A DNA stretch of 64,000 bases from FEB-10 sp963710645 (lineage in GTDB: Bacteria; Acidobacteriota; Thermoanaerobaculia; Thermoanaerobaculales; Sulfomarinibacteraceae), in assembly GCA_963710645.1 (NCBI GenBank), contig CAVQBD010000006.1, positions 248,001-312,000 of the forward strand, given 5' to 3'. Made by a program: the position numbers and the translations under genes. The notes under the pieces are model-generated. The model was not told where the DNA came from, made no database searches, and saw only the letters and a program-made list of their open reading frames with translations. This document shows positions 34,806-43,189 of this stretch, one piece after another (position 1 is the first letter of the stretch; each line of letters starts with the position of its first letter).

Positions 34806-35252
34806 CTATGCCTGGTCGCCGTTGATGACTCCCCAGGTCTTCGAAAGCACATAGGCGATGGCCGCCGAAACGATGAAGCCCGCTCCGAGAGCGATGCCGA
34901 GGGTGCCGAGCAGCGCGAATCCCTCCTCGGCCTCTGCAATCTGTCCCTTCAAGAACATGAAGGCGATCCCTCCGGAGAGGAGAATCAGCCCGGTCTGGAC
35001 AGAACCGAGGATCCGTCCCCTTGGATCGGCCTTCTCTGCTGTGGCTGAGATCAGGAACTGCTGCCCGGCATCGCCCTGCAGGTACTCCATGAGTTCCGCG
35101 GTGTTGTTGAACTTCTCCAGCAACTTTGTCTGCAGGTCGTATTGGTACTTCATGAGCTTGGTGCGTTGCCGGGTGTCCAAACCGAGCTTGAGCATCCATC
35201 CAAGCACCATCATGATGGCCACCGATCCGATCATTGGAGCAAGAACTTCCAT
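34806..35252 (-). CDS. Small membrane protein of a sigma-factor operon
   Basis: The 148-residue protein starts at ATG 35252 behind GGAGG. It has one N-terminal helix (MIGSVAIMMVLGWMLKLGL), a cytoplasmic helical segment (RTKLMKYQYDLQTKLLEKF), and two C-terminal helices (VQTGLILLSGGIAFMFLKG and the FALLGTLGIALGAGFIVSAA stretch). The order resembles DUF6249-type membrane proteins that often precede ECF sigma genes. It lies 15 bp upstream of the sigma gene, so the three genes form one operon. A sensing or signal-transmission role is possible but unproven. Confidence 0.6.
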   Translation of the reverse strand: MEVLAPMIGSVAIMMVLGWMLKLGLDTRQRTKLMKYQYDLQTKLLEKFNNTAELMEYLQGDAGQQFLISATAEKADPRGRILGSVQTGLILLSGGIAFMFLKGQIAEAEEGFALLGTLGIALGAGFIVSAAIAYVLSKTWGVINGDQA

Positions 35253-35348
35253 GTGCTGTCCTCCGTGGAGGGTGATTCCCTCGTTTCACGGGTACAACGC
35301 GGTGCGAGAGGAGGTTGTTAACAGCGGCTGTGGCATGAGGAATGCGGG

Positions 35349-35972
35349 CTACTTCCTGACGACCTCGGCGCCGCGGACATCGCCGCGCACGTCGCCGCCG
35401 TCCGACAGGTAGACCACCACCCCCTTGCGGCCGCGAACGACGATGTCGCCCTCCACCAAAGAGCCGCTGGTGATGCGGATTTCGGGAGGTGCCGATCCCT
35501 TGCCGCCCTTGAGGATCACATCGCCCGCGACCACACTTCCGTCGGCCATCTCCAGGTCGCCGTTGGTCAGGGTTACGTCGCCCTCCACCCTGACGTTTGT
35601 GAACTCGATGGTGCCGTTGACGGTGCCCACCGAGTCTGTGACGTGGCTGCCGGAATCGACGGTGATGCCGCCGTTGACGGTTGCCAGGTCGCCGTCCACC
35701 GTAATGTTCTGGCCGAGGTTGATTCGGCCGTTGACGGTGGCGAGGCCGCCGACGCGTGAGCCGTCACCGACGGTGATTCGACCGTTGACCGTCTGGCAGT
35801 CACCGCGGACCTGACAGCCTGACCCGATCCGGATGCTGCCGTTGACCGTTGTGCGATCGCCGTCGACGGCTTCTCCGTCGGCGATAGTGATGGATTGGTT
35901 GACTTTGATGCCGCAGCCGGAAAGGCCCAATCCAAGGATCAGCACAGCGGCGATGATTTGTGAAGCCTTCAT
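35349..35972 (-). CDS. Beta-helical lipoprotein (bactofilin-like TVNG repeats)
   Basis: The ATG at 35972 follows GGAGG. A lipoprotein signal ends in LGLGLSGC, so the 207-residue protein is lipid-anchored. The body is a series of short repeats with TVNG every 18-22 residues (TTVNGSIRIG, QTVNGRITVG, ATVNGRINLG, ATVNGGITVD, GTVNGTIEFT), the look of a right-handed beta-helix such as bactofilin or DUF4097 proteins. It could form a stiff surface or periplasmic rod. No enzymatic motif is seen. Its cytoplasmic counterpart in the window is the bactofilin at 20024-20545. Confidence 0.75.
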   Translation of the reverse strand: MKASQIIAAVLILGLGLSGCGIKVNQSITIADGEAVDGDRTTVNGSIRIGSGCQVRGDCQTVNGRITVGDGSRVGGLATVNGRINLGQNITVDGDLATVNGGITVDSGSHVTDSVGTVNGTIEFTNVRVEGDVTLTNGDLEMADGSVVAGDVILKGGKGSAPPEIRITSGSLVEGDIVVRGRKGVVVYLSDGGDVRGDVRGAEVVRK

Positions 35973-36048
35973 GAACAACCTCCACGCAGAGTACAACGGC
36001 ATATTCTCGTACAGGTTCTCGGGCGGCCCTGGGCCGTGCCGGCGGTAA

Positions 36049-36213
36049 TCAGAGGAACCCGTCCACGACGTAGAGTTGGGACAGCAGGCGTTTGAACGAG
36101 TAGACATAGGATTTCCCGTCCGGTGTGAGCCACACGAAATCGACGGCGGACACTCCGGCTGCGGCGATGGGCTCGATAATCTCATAGGGACCGATGAGGT
36201 CGGCCGCTTTCAA
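36049..36213 (-). pseudogene. Relic of a Ser/Thr kinase-TolB propeller gene: kinase N-terminus joined to propeller C-terminus
   Basis: This short frame of 54 codons starts at TTG 36213 behind aaaggag. It reads GPYEIIEPIAAAGV, the opening of acidobacterial Ser/Thr kinases (GPYEI..PIG.GGM), and then directly VWLTPDGKSYVYSFKRLLSQ and LYVVDGFL, the end of the TolB-propeller kinases. The middle of about 800 residues is missing. The simplest reading is a clean in-frame internal deletion of a kinase gene. The glycine loop is already lost, so it cannot be a kinase. Whether the short product is made is unknown. Confidence 0.65.
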
Positions 36214-36309
36214 TGTCGCTCGTGCTCCTTTGGATGAGATTGTAGATCATCGCGAGGTCCGTCGCTCGCATACATCCGGCATCCAAGGAGGTGGAGCGAT
36301 CTGTGGGGT

Positions 36310-37449
36310 TCAGTCCACTCCGGGGACCTCGTCATCGGCTTCGGCGAGATAGTGGCGGCAGCCCTCCATGGCCGAAGAAAATCCCTCGAGATCGCCTGCG
36401 GCCACAAGCGACTGCCACTCATCTACCGCCCCGTGAAGCAGCCCACCGATGAACCGCGCGAATTCCCCCAATGACTGAATCTCGAAATAGAGCCTGGGGT
36501 TTTCTCCCACCACCTCGCGGGAGGTCCTGATCTGTTTGCCGAAGGTCACGCCGGCGACCTCTCCGAGCTCACCCGCGGTCAATCCGGACTGCTGAATGGC
36601 ACGTGAATATACGAGGTTGATAAGATGGCTCATGCCCAGAACGAGGGCCATCCTTCGGTCGTGTTCCTCGATCCCGAGATCCACCAGTCGCGCGCTGGTC
36701 TCTTCGAAGAGCCCGCGCACCACTGCGACGTCCTCCGGCGCGCCATCGGTACAGAACACAATGGTTCGATCGGACAACATGCGCACGTGTCCGCCGAACA
36801 TGGGGTGGAAGGAAACCACCCGGACGCCCGTCGAACGCAGCTCGCGTTTGACCTGCTCCAAGTGGCCCTTGAGGCTGCACATCTCGGCGATGACTCCCCG
36901 CGGCCGGTGCGTCGCCAGCTCCTCGAGAACCGCGGCGCAGGCGCTCATTGGAACGCAGACCAGAACCAGATCCACCTCTGAGGAGACGGCGAGGGATGAC
37001 TCCTCCTCGCCGACGCAATTCCCGGGCGCGGGATCGTAGATCCTGACTCGGTGGCCCTGACCCAGCAGGAAGCGGGCGATCCACTGCCCCATGCCACCCT
37101 TGCCACCCACCACCAGGGTGTCGAGCGCGTCACCTCGGTAGGCGGTGTCGCGAGCAGTGGCCTGTTCCTCCACGGCCTTTTCGATGAGAAGCATCGCGAG
37201 GTCGCGGCCAAGACCGGGTTCGAGCCCGAGGAAGGCGCTGGCCTCCTCGAATCGGCGATGGACCTGGGCCTCCACCTGGTAGTTGCGGAGCGGGATGGCC
37301 AGCTGGTCCTTGAGTTCGCCGATCTGACGGGCCAGCTCGAGACGTTCGCACACCAGGTGGAGAATGCGGCGGTCCAAAGCCTCGATGTCACGCCGGTGTT
37401 GCTCGAAGACCGAGCGGGGGTCGGTGGCGGGTTGATCGTTTTCGGACAT
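36310..37449 (-). CDS. tyrA: Bifunctional chorismate mutase/prephenate dehydrogenase
   Basis: The ATG at 37449 follows GGGAGG and gives 379 residues. Residues about 12-95 form an AroQ-type chorismate mutase helix bundle (DIEALDRRILHLVCERLELA, ARQIGELKDQ). The rest is a prephenate dehydrogenase: the NAD-binding VVGGKGGMGQWIARFLLGQG, DLVLVCVPM, SFHPMFGG and a helical C-terminal dimerisation domain. The enzyme makes 4-hydroxyphenylpyruvate from chorismate on the way to tyrosine. The fused CM-PDH order matches E. coli TyrA. No other aromatic pathway genes are adjacent. Confidence 0.9.
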   Translation of the reverse strand: MSENDQPATDPRSVFEQHRRDIEALDRRILHLVCERLELARQIGELKDQLAIPLRNYQVEAQVHRRFEEASAFLGLEPGLGRDLAMLLIEKAVEEQATARDTAYRGDALDTLVVGGKGGMGQWIARFLLGQGHRVRIYDPAPGNCVGEEESSLAVSSEVDLVLVCVPMSACAAVLEELATHRPRGVIAEMCSLKGHLEQVKRELRSTGVRVVSFHPMFGGHVRMLSDRTIVFCTDGAPEDVAVVRGLFEETSARLVDLGIEEHDRRMALVLGMSHLINLVYSRAIQQSGLTAGELGEVAGVTFGKQIRTSREVVGENPRLYFEIQSLGEFARFIGGLLHGAVDEWQSLVAAGDLEGFSSAMEGCRHYLAEADDEVPGVD

Positions 37450-37855
37450 GAAAACCTCCCACGGAAGCCCGCGGGAGTCGAAGGGGCGGGACACCCGCCG
37501 ACTCCGGCGGGCCCCGAAATCATGAGTCAGACAGGGATCCACCGTAGATTGGGGTGGCGGTAATAGCCCGTGAAGGCCACAAGGGGATCCCGTGTCGCCA
37601 TGAGTTCATGATAGCTCAGGCTGGGCAGTAGGCAGGGAGCCGTACGCCGGGACTCGGGATTCGGGACTCGGGGCTGTCGTGAGGGAGCGGGCAACTCGGA
37701 ACTCGGAACCGTGCCGGGGGGGCGGCGTCAATTCCACATTTCACATTTCTCATTCTCCATGCCTCTGTTCATCCGGCCTGCTGCCGTCGTCGGTCTATAC
37801 TCGCTTTTCCTAAAAAGGACTCGGTGCCCCAGGACCTAGCCCGAAGGAGAATCGA
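37450..37855. other. Intergenic region with heptamer tracts
   Basis: This 406-bp gap has no supported gene. Its middle (37623-37763) is occupied by heptamer tracts; the rest shows no further structure to my eye. Confidence 0.6.
37623..37763. repeat. Long heptamer array, units gactcgg, gaactcg, catttca
   Basis: Three consecutive segments keep a 7-nt step: 37623-37678 (gggcagt, aggcagg, gagccgt, then gactcgg), 37685-37713 (caactcg, gaactcg) and 37730-37763 (catttca, catttct, cattctc). The unit changes from GC-rich to AT-rich along the array. It is the longest example in the window. Confidence 0.7.
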
Positions 37856-38929
37856 ATGCAGGCCGTCTACGATTGGTTTGATCAGTTTATTGCTGAACCC
37901 GGTGCCTATCGTGCGCTCATCGCGCTGGGAACGATCTTTATCGCGGGTCTGGCGTGGGTGTTTTTCCACCGGCTGGTGACGGTGGTCATCCGACGGACCT
38001 CCACGACGTTGGACGACCAGATTCTGTCCGCGCTGCGGCTGCCGGTGGTGTACTCGATCCTGTTCGGCGGTCTGGCGTTGCTGGCGAAGGACATGGGTCT
38101 GCCCGGGATCGTCGACTACCTGGTCATGGGAACCCTCATTACCATCATCGCTTTGATCTGGGCCGTCGCGGCCATGCGCATCGGCAGGGTGTTCCTCGGG
38201 GTGATCAGCGAAAACGTGGACCACATCACGTGGATCGAACCCAAGACACTGCCGCTTTTTGACATGTTGCTGACGGTTGCGGTGGTGGGCGGTTTCCTCT
38301 ACTTCTTCTGTGTCGCGTGGAAGATCCCCCTGACCTCGTGGATCACCTCCGCCGGAATCGTCGGTATCGCGGTTGGTTTTGCGGCAAAAGACACTCTCGC
38401 GAACCTGTTTTCCGGGGTTTTTATCGTGGCGGACTCGCCCTACCAGGTGGGCGATTACGTGGTGCTTGATAACAGGATTCGTGGTGTGGTGATGGAGATC
38501 GGCATGCGGTCGACCCGACTTTTGACCAGGGACGACATCGAGGTCACCGTACCGAACGCGGTGATCGGAAATGCCCAGATCGTCAACGAAACTGGTGGCC
38601 CGCACGAGAAAATGCGGGTTCGGGTCAAGGTGTCGGTGGCCTACGGCAGCGACGTCGACACGGTCCGCGAGGCACTGCTTTCCGGCGTGAGGGGAGTCGA
38701 GCACGTGTGCGATTCCCCGGCTCCACGGGTTCGCTTCCGCGAGTTCGGGGATTCCGGCCTGCTCTTCGAACTGCTGGCATGGATCGAAGAACCCGTGTAC
38801 CGGGGTCGGGTGCTGGACGAACTCAATACCCGCGTCTACCGGGCCTTCAGCGAGGCCGGCATCGAAATCCCCTTCACCAAGTACGACGTCTACATCAAGG
38901 AAGCTCCGCGCAAAGCGCCGTCGCCCTGA
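37856..38929 (+). CDS. MscS family mechanosensitive channel
   Basis: The 357-residue protein has an N-terminal membrane part of about five helices. The pore helix follows (TSAGIVGIAVGFAAKDTLAN) with the typical conserved LFSGVFI after it, and the MscS beta domain reads YQVGDYVVLDNRIRGVVMEI with VTVPNAVIGNAQIVNE. The C-terminal alpha/beta domain ends in EIPFTKYDVYIKE, matching the usual 'PFPQ' end region. The ATG follows gaaggag. It is a separate, more classical paralogue of the channel at 31545-32861. Confidence 0.9.
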   Translation: MQAVYDWFDQFIAEPGAYRALIALGTIFIAGLAWVFFHRLVTVVIRRTSTTLDDQILSALRLPVVYSILFGGLALLAKDMGLPGIVDYLVMGTLITIIALIWAVAAMRIGRVFLGVISENVDHITWIEPKTLPLFDMLLTVAVVGGFLYFFCVAWKIPLTSWITSAGIVGIAVGFAAKDTLANLFSGVFIVADSPYQVGDYVVLDNRIRGVVMEIGMRSTRLLTRDDIEVTVPNAVIGNAQIVNETGGPHEKMRVRVKVSVAYGSDVDTVREALLSGVRGVEHVCDSPAPRVRFREFGDSGLLFELLAWIEEPVYRGRVLDELNTRVYRAFSEAGIEIPFTKYDVYIKEAPRKAPSP

Positions 38930-39035
38930 CGCGTTTGCGCTCGCGGACCGCAGTCGACGACAGGTGAGATGTCCGAGTTGGGGTCATGGTTCTTGCCCAA
39001 CCGGGGTTGGGTGCGTCTTGACGCGACGGGTCCAC

Positions 39036-39064
39036 TTGTCACAGCTGCTCACGCCTCCTATACT
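39036..39064 (+). promoter_or_regulatory. Sigma-70-type promoter of the ankyrin-repeat gene
   Basis: TTGTCA (39036-39041) and TATACT (39059-39064) are separated by exactly 17 bp. Transcription would begin about 65 bp upstream of the GTG at 39141. Confidence 0.6.
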
Positions 39065-39140
39065 GAAAGAAGATCCACGAAAGAAACCACAGGAACCCGC
39101 GATACGCGTCGTTGGGGAGGTTCCCATTCACGGAGGATTG

Positions 39141-40280
39141 GTGTTCGCACGGATTGTCCTGGCCGCTGCAATCGCGGCCGTGCCGGCGGTCGCGAGTTCG
39201 GAGGATCTTGGCTACGAGCTGCGCAACGCGGCCTTGAAGGGCGACACGGCTGCCGTCGTCGAGGCGCTGGCGCGTGGTGCCGAGGTCGATTCGCCAACTC
39301 CCGAGGGCGCCACCGCTCTGGCGCTGGCTGCGCAGGAGGGCCACACCGACACCGTGCAGGTCCTGCTGGAAAAGGGCGCGTCCGTGATGCCGAGGATCAC
39401 GGGTGGCTGGACGATCCTGATGCTCGCCGCCCAGAACGGCCACACGGCCACCGTGGAACTGCTCCTGCATGCGGGGGCCGGCGTCAACGACGCCAACGAC
39501 GAAGGCTGGACGGCTCTCATGCTGGCGGCCCAGAACGGCCATGACTCCACAGTGTCGATGCTGCTGGCTCGGGGGGCCGACATCGCGGCACACAACACGT
39601 TCGGCACCACGGCGTTGATGAAGGCGGCCCAGAATGGACAAACCGCGGCCGTGCGAGCGCTGCTCGACGGTGGAGCCGCGGTCGACACCCAGCCCAAAGA
39701 CGGCGCGTCAGCGCTGGTGCTGGCCGCCCAGAACGGTCATCTCGACTGCCTCGAGCTGTTGATCGCTCGCAGCGCGAATGTCGATATTCGCGCGAACAAC
39801 GACCGAACACCTTTGATGGTGGCAGCTCAATCCGGGCACACCGAGATCGTGCAGGCACTCCTCGAGGCGCAGGTCGACGTCAACGCGTCGGATGCGAAGG
39901 GAGCGACCGCGCTGCTGGCTGCCGCCCGGGCGGGTCGGGCCGATCTGGTCGATGTTCTGCTCGCCGCCAACGCCGACGTCAACAAGGCTGCCGCCGACGG
40001 CACGACCGCCCTCTTCGCGGCGGCCTTCGACGGCCGGCTCGAGATCGTGGAGGCGCTGCTCGCCCACGGGCCGAACGTCAACGCCCGCGCCCGCGGCGGC
40101 TGGACCCCGCTGATGGTCGCGTCGCAGGCGGGCCACCTCCCCGTCGTCACGGTGTTGCTCGCCCACGGGGCAGATGTCAACGCGGTCACCGACAAGGGAA
40201 CATCCGCCCTCGCGGTGGCGCAGCAGAATGGCCAACAAGATGTGGTGAAGATCCTCCAGCAGACAGGAGCCACGCCGTGA
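39141..40280 (+). CDS. Exported ankyrin-repeat protein
   Basis: I use GTG 39141, preceded by cggagg, because it gives a signal peptide (FARIVLAAAIAAVPAVASSE); the frame is open further upstream but without sense and across the promoter. The mature part of about 355 residues is eleven ankyrin repeats of very regular 33-residue length, each of the form DGxTALMLAAQNGHxxxVxxLL. AAQNGH recurs nearly unchanged in several repeats. It is probably a periplasmic protein-interaction scaffold. The strong similarity between repeats suggests recent expansion. The NTF2-like gene follows 63 bp later. Confidence 0.85.
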   Translation: MFARIVLAAAIAAVPAVASSEDLGYELRNAALKGDTAAVVEALARGAEVDSPTPEGATALALAAQEGHTDTVQVLLEKGASVMPRITGGWTILMLAAQNGHTATVELLLHAGAGVNDANDEGWTALMLAAQNGHDSTVSMLLARGADIAAHNTFGTTALMKAAQNGQTAAVRALLDGGAAVDTQPKDGASALVLAAQNGHLDCLELLIARSANVDIRANNDRTPLMVAAQSGHTEIVQALLEAQVDVNASDAKGATALLAAARAGRADLVDVLLAANADVNKAAADGTTALFAAAFDGRLEIVEALLAHGPNVNARARGGWTPLMVASQAGHLPVVTVLLAHGADVNAVTDKGTSALAVAQQNGQQDVVKILQQTGATP

Positions 40281-40343
40281 TTTCTGAAACAAACCGCGCC
40301 AATTCGAACGCACCGAAACAGTGACTGAGCGAAAGGAGACGTC

Positions 40344-40823
40344 GTGAGTGACACGACCGGCTCGGCCTTTACGGATTCATCGAGCGCGCAACCCCAGAAA
40401 AAGCGCCCCTGGCTGCGTTGGGTACTTCTCGGATGCGGAGGTGCGGTCGCTCTCCTGGTGATCTTCGTGGTTGTGCTCCTGTTCGTCGTCAAGCAGGCGA
40501 CCGCCGCGCCCGAAGAGGTGGTGCAGACCTTCCTTGCCGAGATTGCCGCCGGCAACCTCGAGGCCGCTCACGACTGCTTCTCGGCGCCGCTCAAGGAGGT
40601 GCAGCCCTTCGAACAGTTCGCGGCCGGGGTTAACGCGAACCGGCACCTGTTCGACGTCGCCGACACCTCGTTCACGAACCGGTCCGTGGACATGAGCGGG
40701 GCTGAGTTCGCGGGTACCGTGACGTTGGAGAGCGGCACCGAGGTGCCCTGCTCGTTCAAGCTCGTGCGGGAAAAAGAGACGTGGAAGCTGATCTCGTACA
40801 ACATCGGCAGCAGCAGCGATTGA
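40344..40823 (+). CDS. Membrane-anchored NTF2-like (DUF4878-type) protein
   Basis: A GTG start follows aaaggagac, giving 159 residues. A cytosolic proline/lysine-rich tail precedes one transmembrane helix (about 27-50, VLLGCGGAVALLVIFVVVLL). The outer domain of about 105 residues starts APEEVVQTFLAEIAAGNLEA, the pattern of DUF4864/DUF4878 and lumazine-binding-like NTF2 folds. It ends WKLISYNIGSSSD. The last third is duplicated as a relic at 42947-43042. Confidence 0.65.
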   Translation: MSDTTGSAFTDSSSAQPQKKRPWLRWVLLGCGGAVALLVIFVVVLLFVVKQATAAPEEVVQTFLAEIAAGNLEAAHDCFSAPLKEVQPFEQFAAGVNANRHLFDVADTSFTNRSVDMSGAEFAGTVTLESGTEVPCSFKLVREKETWKLISYNIGSSSD

Positions 40824-40933
40824 CGGGGTCGTGCTGCGGTGTTGGTGATTGGGGAATGATCTCGGTGGTGTGACAGGGGAGCGGTGGTCAGTAAATGCGA
40901 GAACCTCGAGGATGCCTGGGAAGGAAATCCGCT

Positions 40934-42748
40934 ATGGTCTGGGGACGGCTGATCTCCCGGTCGATGGCCGTCGCGACGGTTGTCTCCGTCTTTTTGGCGT
41001 GTGGTGGGCTGGAGGAGCTTGAGGAGGTCGGCGGCGAGAGCGATGCGACGGCGGACACGGCGTGCGAATGGTGCGATCGGAAAATCGTCGTTAAGGCGGT
41101 CTCCCTGACCGAGCCTGACTTCACCACAGAATACGTGACCGACTGGATCTCGGGAATCTGGTCGAGTCCGTGCGTCACGGTCAAGAGGTGGGGAGAGATT
41201 GCCGAACCGGAGTATGTTCTTTCGGCGAGATTTGAAAAAGCTGTTGACGGCAGGTTTGAATACCTCAGTTGGCGGGGTAATTTCCGGTCGCCATTTGGAG
41301 GCGGTGAAAGTCTCCGCAGATCTACCATGGTGCTGGGGCTGTTCTGCATTTATGGATCGGCCGCACCTCCTCGAGGCGCATTCGGGGCTGGTCCGGTTTC
41401 GGTCGAGAACTTTACTTCGTATGTAAAGTCCTGGGACACGGGGGACACCGGGATGTCCCTGGAGCCACACAAACTGATGATGGAGGAGCAGCTCGGTGGT
41501 GACGCTCCAATCGAGAATGTCCTTTGGGATTTCGAGCAGACTCCTGCGACGTGCAGGATCACACTTCCCAACGAGCCGGTGAAGCCCGGACAGAAGGTAG
41601 ACATAGTCATCAGTGATTTCAAGGACAGAAGAGGTCGGGAGTGTGAAGCGAAATTGATCAATCGTCTCTTGGTCAAAGTGGACCGCGGCGACGTTCTGAA
41701 TCGTGACTTTCACACGAGCGAATACGACGAAGACCTCAAGGTTTTTCTTCACGATCGCCTGACGCAACAGAAAGCGGTCGTTGAGTATATGGCTCCGAAC
41801 AAACCTTGCTCTGAGGATCGAATTCAGGTCTTCAACTCCTGCTGTATTCTGGATCATGTTTCTGTGAGGCCGCTTTCCAAGACAGAAACCAAAGACGAAA
41901 TCGCAGCTGAGAGGATCGAAATAGCGTGTCCGAAGTGGGCGTGGGTCGGAACGCTGGAGATGGAGCAGAGCTGGAGGTTCAGCTGCGAGACCACGCGCCA
42001 AAACGCGAATGACTCGCAAACCCTGAAGCAGTACGACCTGACCAAGATCATGGTGTCGATGGAGCTGGAAATCGACGACATCCGGGTCGCCGAGGAGGGC
42101 GTGGACGCCAAGAACGAAGCCGACATCGAGATGTCGGGCACTGTCACGGGTTTGATGACCAACTCGAAGGACGTTTGGTCGAGGGGTAGCGACGGTTGGA
42201 CCCACACCAAGGACACTGCCCGTGGAAACGGCACGTGTGGCGTCGGCGCGAGTGACAAGGAGCGGATGTCCATCGCCTTGACCGGTGGAGCGTTGGCCGG
42301 CGGCGATCAGATTCGATCGCTGATGGACGAGATGCGGTCGACCACCGATCCGAATCGTATCGCGGAGCTGAATGACCAACTTCTCGCGCTCATGGAGCCG
42401 GACGCGGAGTCGGGCTCGCTACCGCTCAAGATCATCGTCCAGTACGCACCCGAATGCCCCTACAAGCTCACGAACAGACACTTTGCCGAGAGACAGGACA
42501 AGAAGGGACACAGGATCGACGACGACAGGACGTGGCACCTGGATGTCAACGTGGGGGGGATCCAGATTCCCGGCAGCGAGTTTCCCTTCACTGGGACCTA
42601 CGAGAAGGACGATGACGGCGTCGAGAGGATCCACGGTGAATTCTCAAGGGTGGTTGACCGATCGCCGTCGGGAACGTCGTTTGACTGCCCGGAGGGAATC
42701 CTGTTCCAGTCGGCCGAGTTGAACCTCGAGCGCCGGCGAGTGCGGTAG
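40934..42748 (+). CDS. Large exported lipoprotein of unknown function
   Basis: I start at ATG 40934, preceded by aaggaa, giving 604 residues. The N-terminus has a lipoprotein-type signal (SMAVATVVSVFLACGG) with Cys as likely lipidation site. The mature protein is rich in cysteine (CEWC, NSCCILD, CPKW, FSCET, GTCG, CPYKL, FDCPE) and beta-strand-like segments, consistent with disulfides in an exported protein. One segment (WVGTLEMEQSW, EMSGTVTGL) resembles a repeated 'W.G......' module also present in the protein at 43190-44773. I do not recognise any family. Confidence 0.6.
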   Translation: MVWGRLISRSMAVATVVSVFLACGGLEELEEVGGESDATADTACEWCDRKIVVKAVSLTEPDFTTEYVTDWISGIWSSPCVTVKRWGEIAEPEYVLSARFEKAVDGRFEYLSWRGNFRSPFGGGESLRRSTMVLGLFCIYGSAAPPRGAFGAGPVSVENFTSYVKSWDTGDTGMSLEPHKLMMEEQLGGDAPIENVLWDFEQTPATCRITLPNEPVKPGQKVDIVISDFKDRRGRECEAKLINRLLVKVDRGDVLNRDFHTSEYDEDLKVFLHDRLTQQKAVVEYMAPNKPCSEDRIQVFNSCCILDHVSVRPLSKTETKDEIAAERIEIACPKWAWVGTLEMEQSWRFSCETTRQNANDSQTLKQYDLTKIMVSMELEIDDIRVAEEGVDAKNEADIEMSGTVTGLMTNSKDVWSRGSDGWTHTKDTARGNGTCGVGASDKERMSIALTGGALAGGDQIRSLMDEMRSTTDPNRIAELNDQLLALMEPDAESGSLPLKIIVQYAPECPYKLTNRHFAERQDKKGHRIDDDRTWHLDVNVGGIQIPGSEFPFTGTYEKDDDGVERIHGEFSRVVDRSPSGTSFDCPEGILFQSAELNLERRRVR

Positions 42749-43189
42749 CCAGCCGAGGTCGGTGTGGCGCACCCAAGCCCGAACACCGGCTTCAAACTGC
42801 CCTCGGAGCGGTCGCGCCACCCGCCGGAGCATGGATCGGTCCCGGGCGCCGGCGGAGTTCCGATCGAGGACAGGGCCCCCTGGGCCGTAAATTAGTCTCA
42901 GTCACCCAGCTCTCGGGTGAGGTGTAAATCGAAGGTGAAGGTCAGGGTCAGCGGCACCGAGATCCCGTGCTCGTTCAAGCTCGTGCGGGAAAACGAGACG
43001 TGGAAGCTGATCTCGTACAACATTGGCAGCGGGGACGACTGACGGCGGGCCGGTGCGCGGTGGCGTCCCTCCGAGGCGGCGGTGAGGAGCCGCCCCTAGG
43101 CTGTGTCCGCTGCGTCCCGACCGGTGCTCCCGAAGACCCCGCCACCGCTCGTAGGCTGGATTGGCGCCGGTCTCTGCGCCCTGACCGGG
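42749..43189. other. Gap between convergent genes containing a gene relic
   Basis: The only recognisable content of this 441-bp gap is the duplicated 3' end of the NTF2-like gene (42947-43042). The flanking bases show nothing else I can name. Confidence 0.6.
42947..43042 (+). pseudogene. Duplicated 3' fragment of the NTF2-like gene
   Basis: These 96 bases match the end of 40344-40823 (40733-40823) at high identity by eye. The frame reads CSFKLVRENETWKLISYNIG and stops at 43040-43042, just as the original reads CSFKLVREKETWKLISYNIG. No start or N-terminal part precedes it. It is about 2.2 kb downstream of the original and separated from it by the large lipoprotein gene, so it is a relic of a larger tandem duplication or a displaced gene end. 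Confidence 0.75.
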
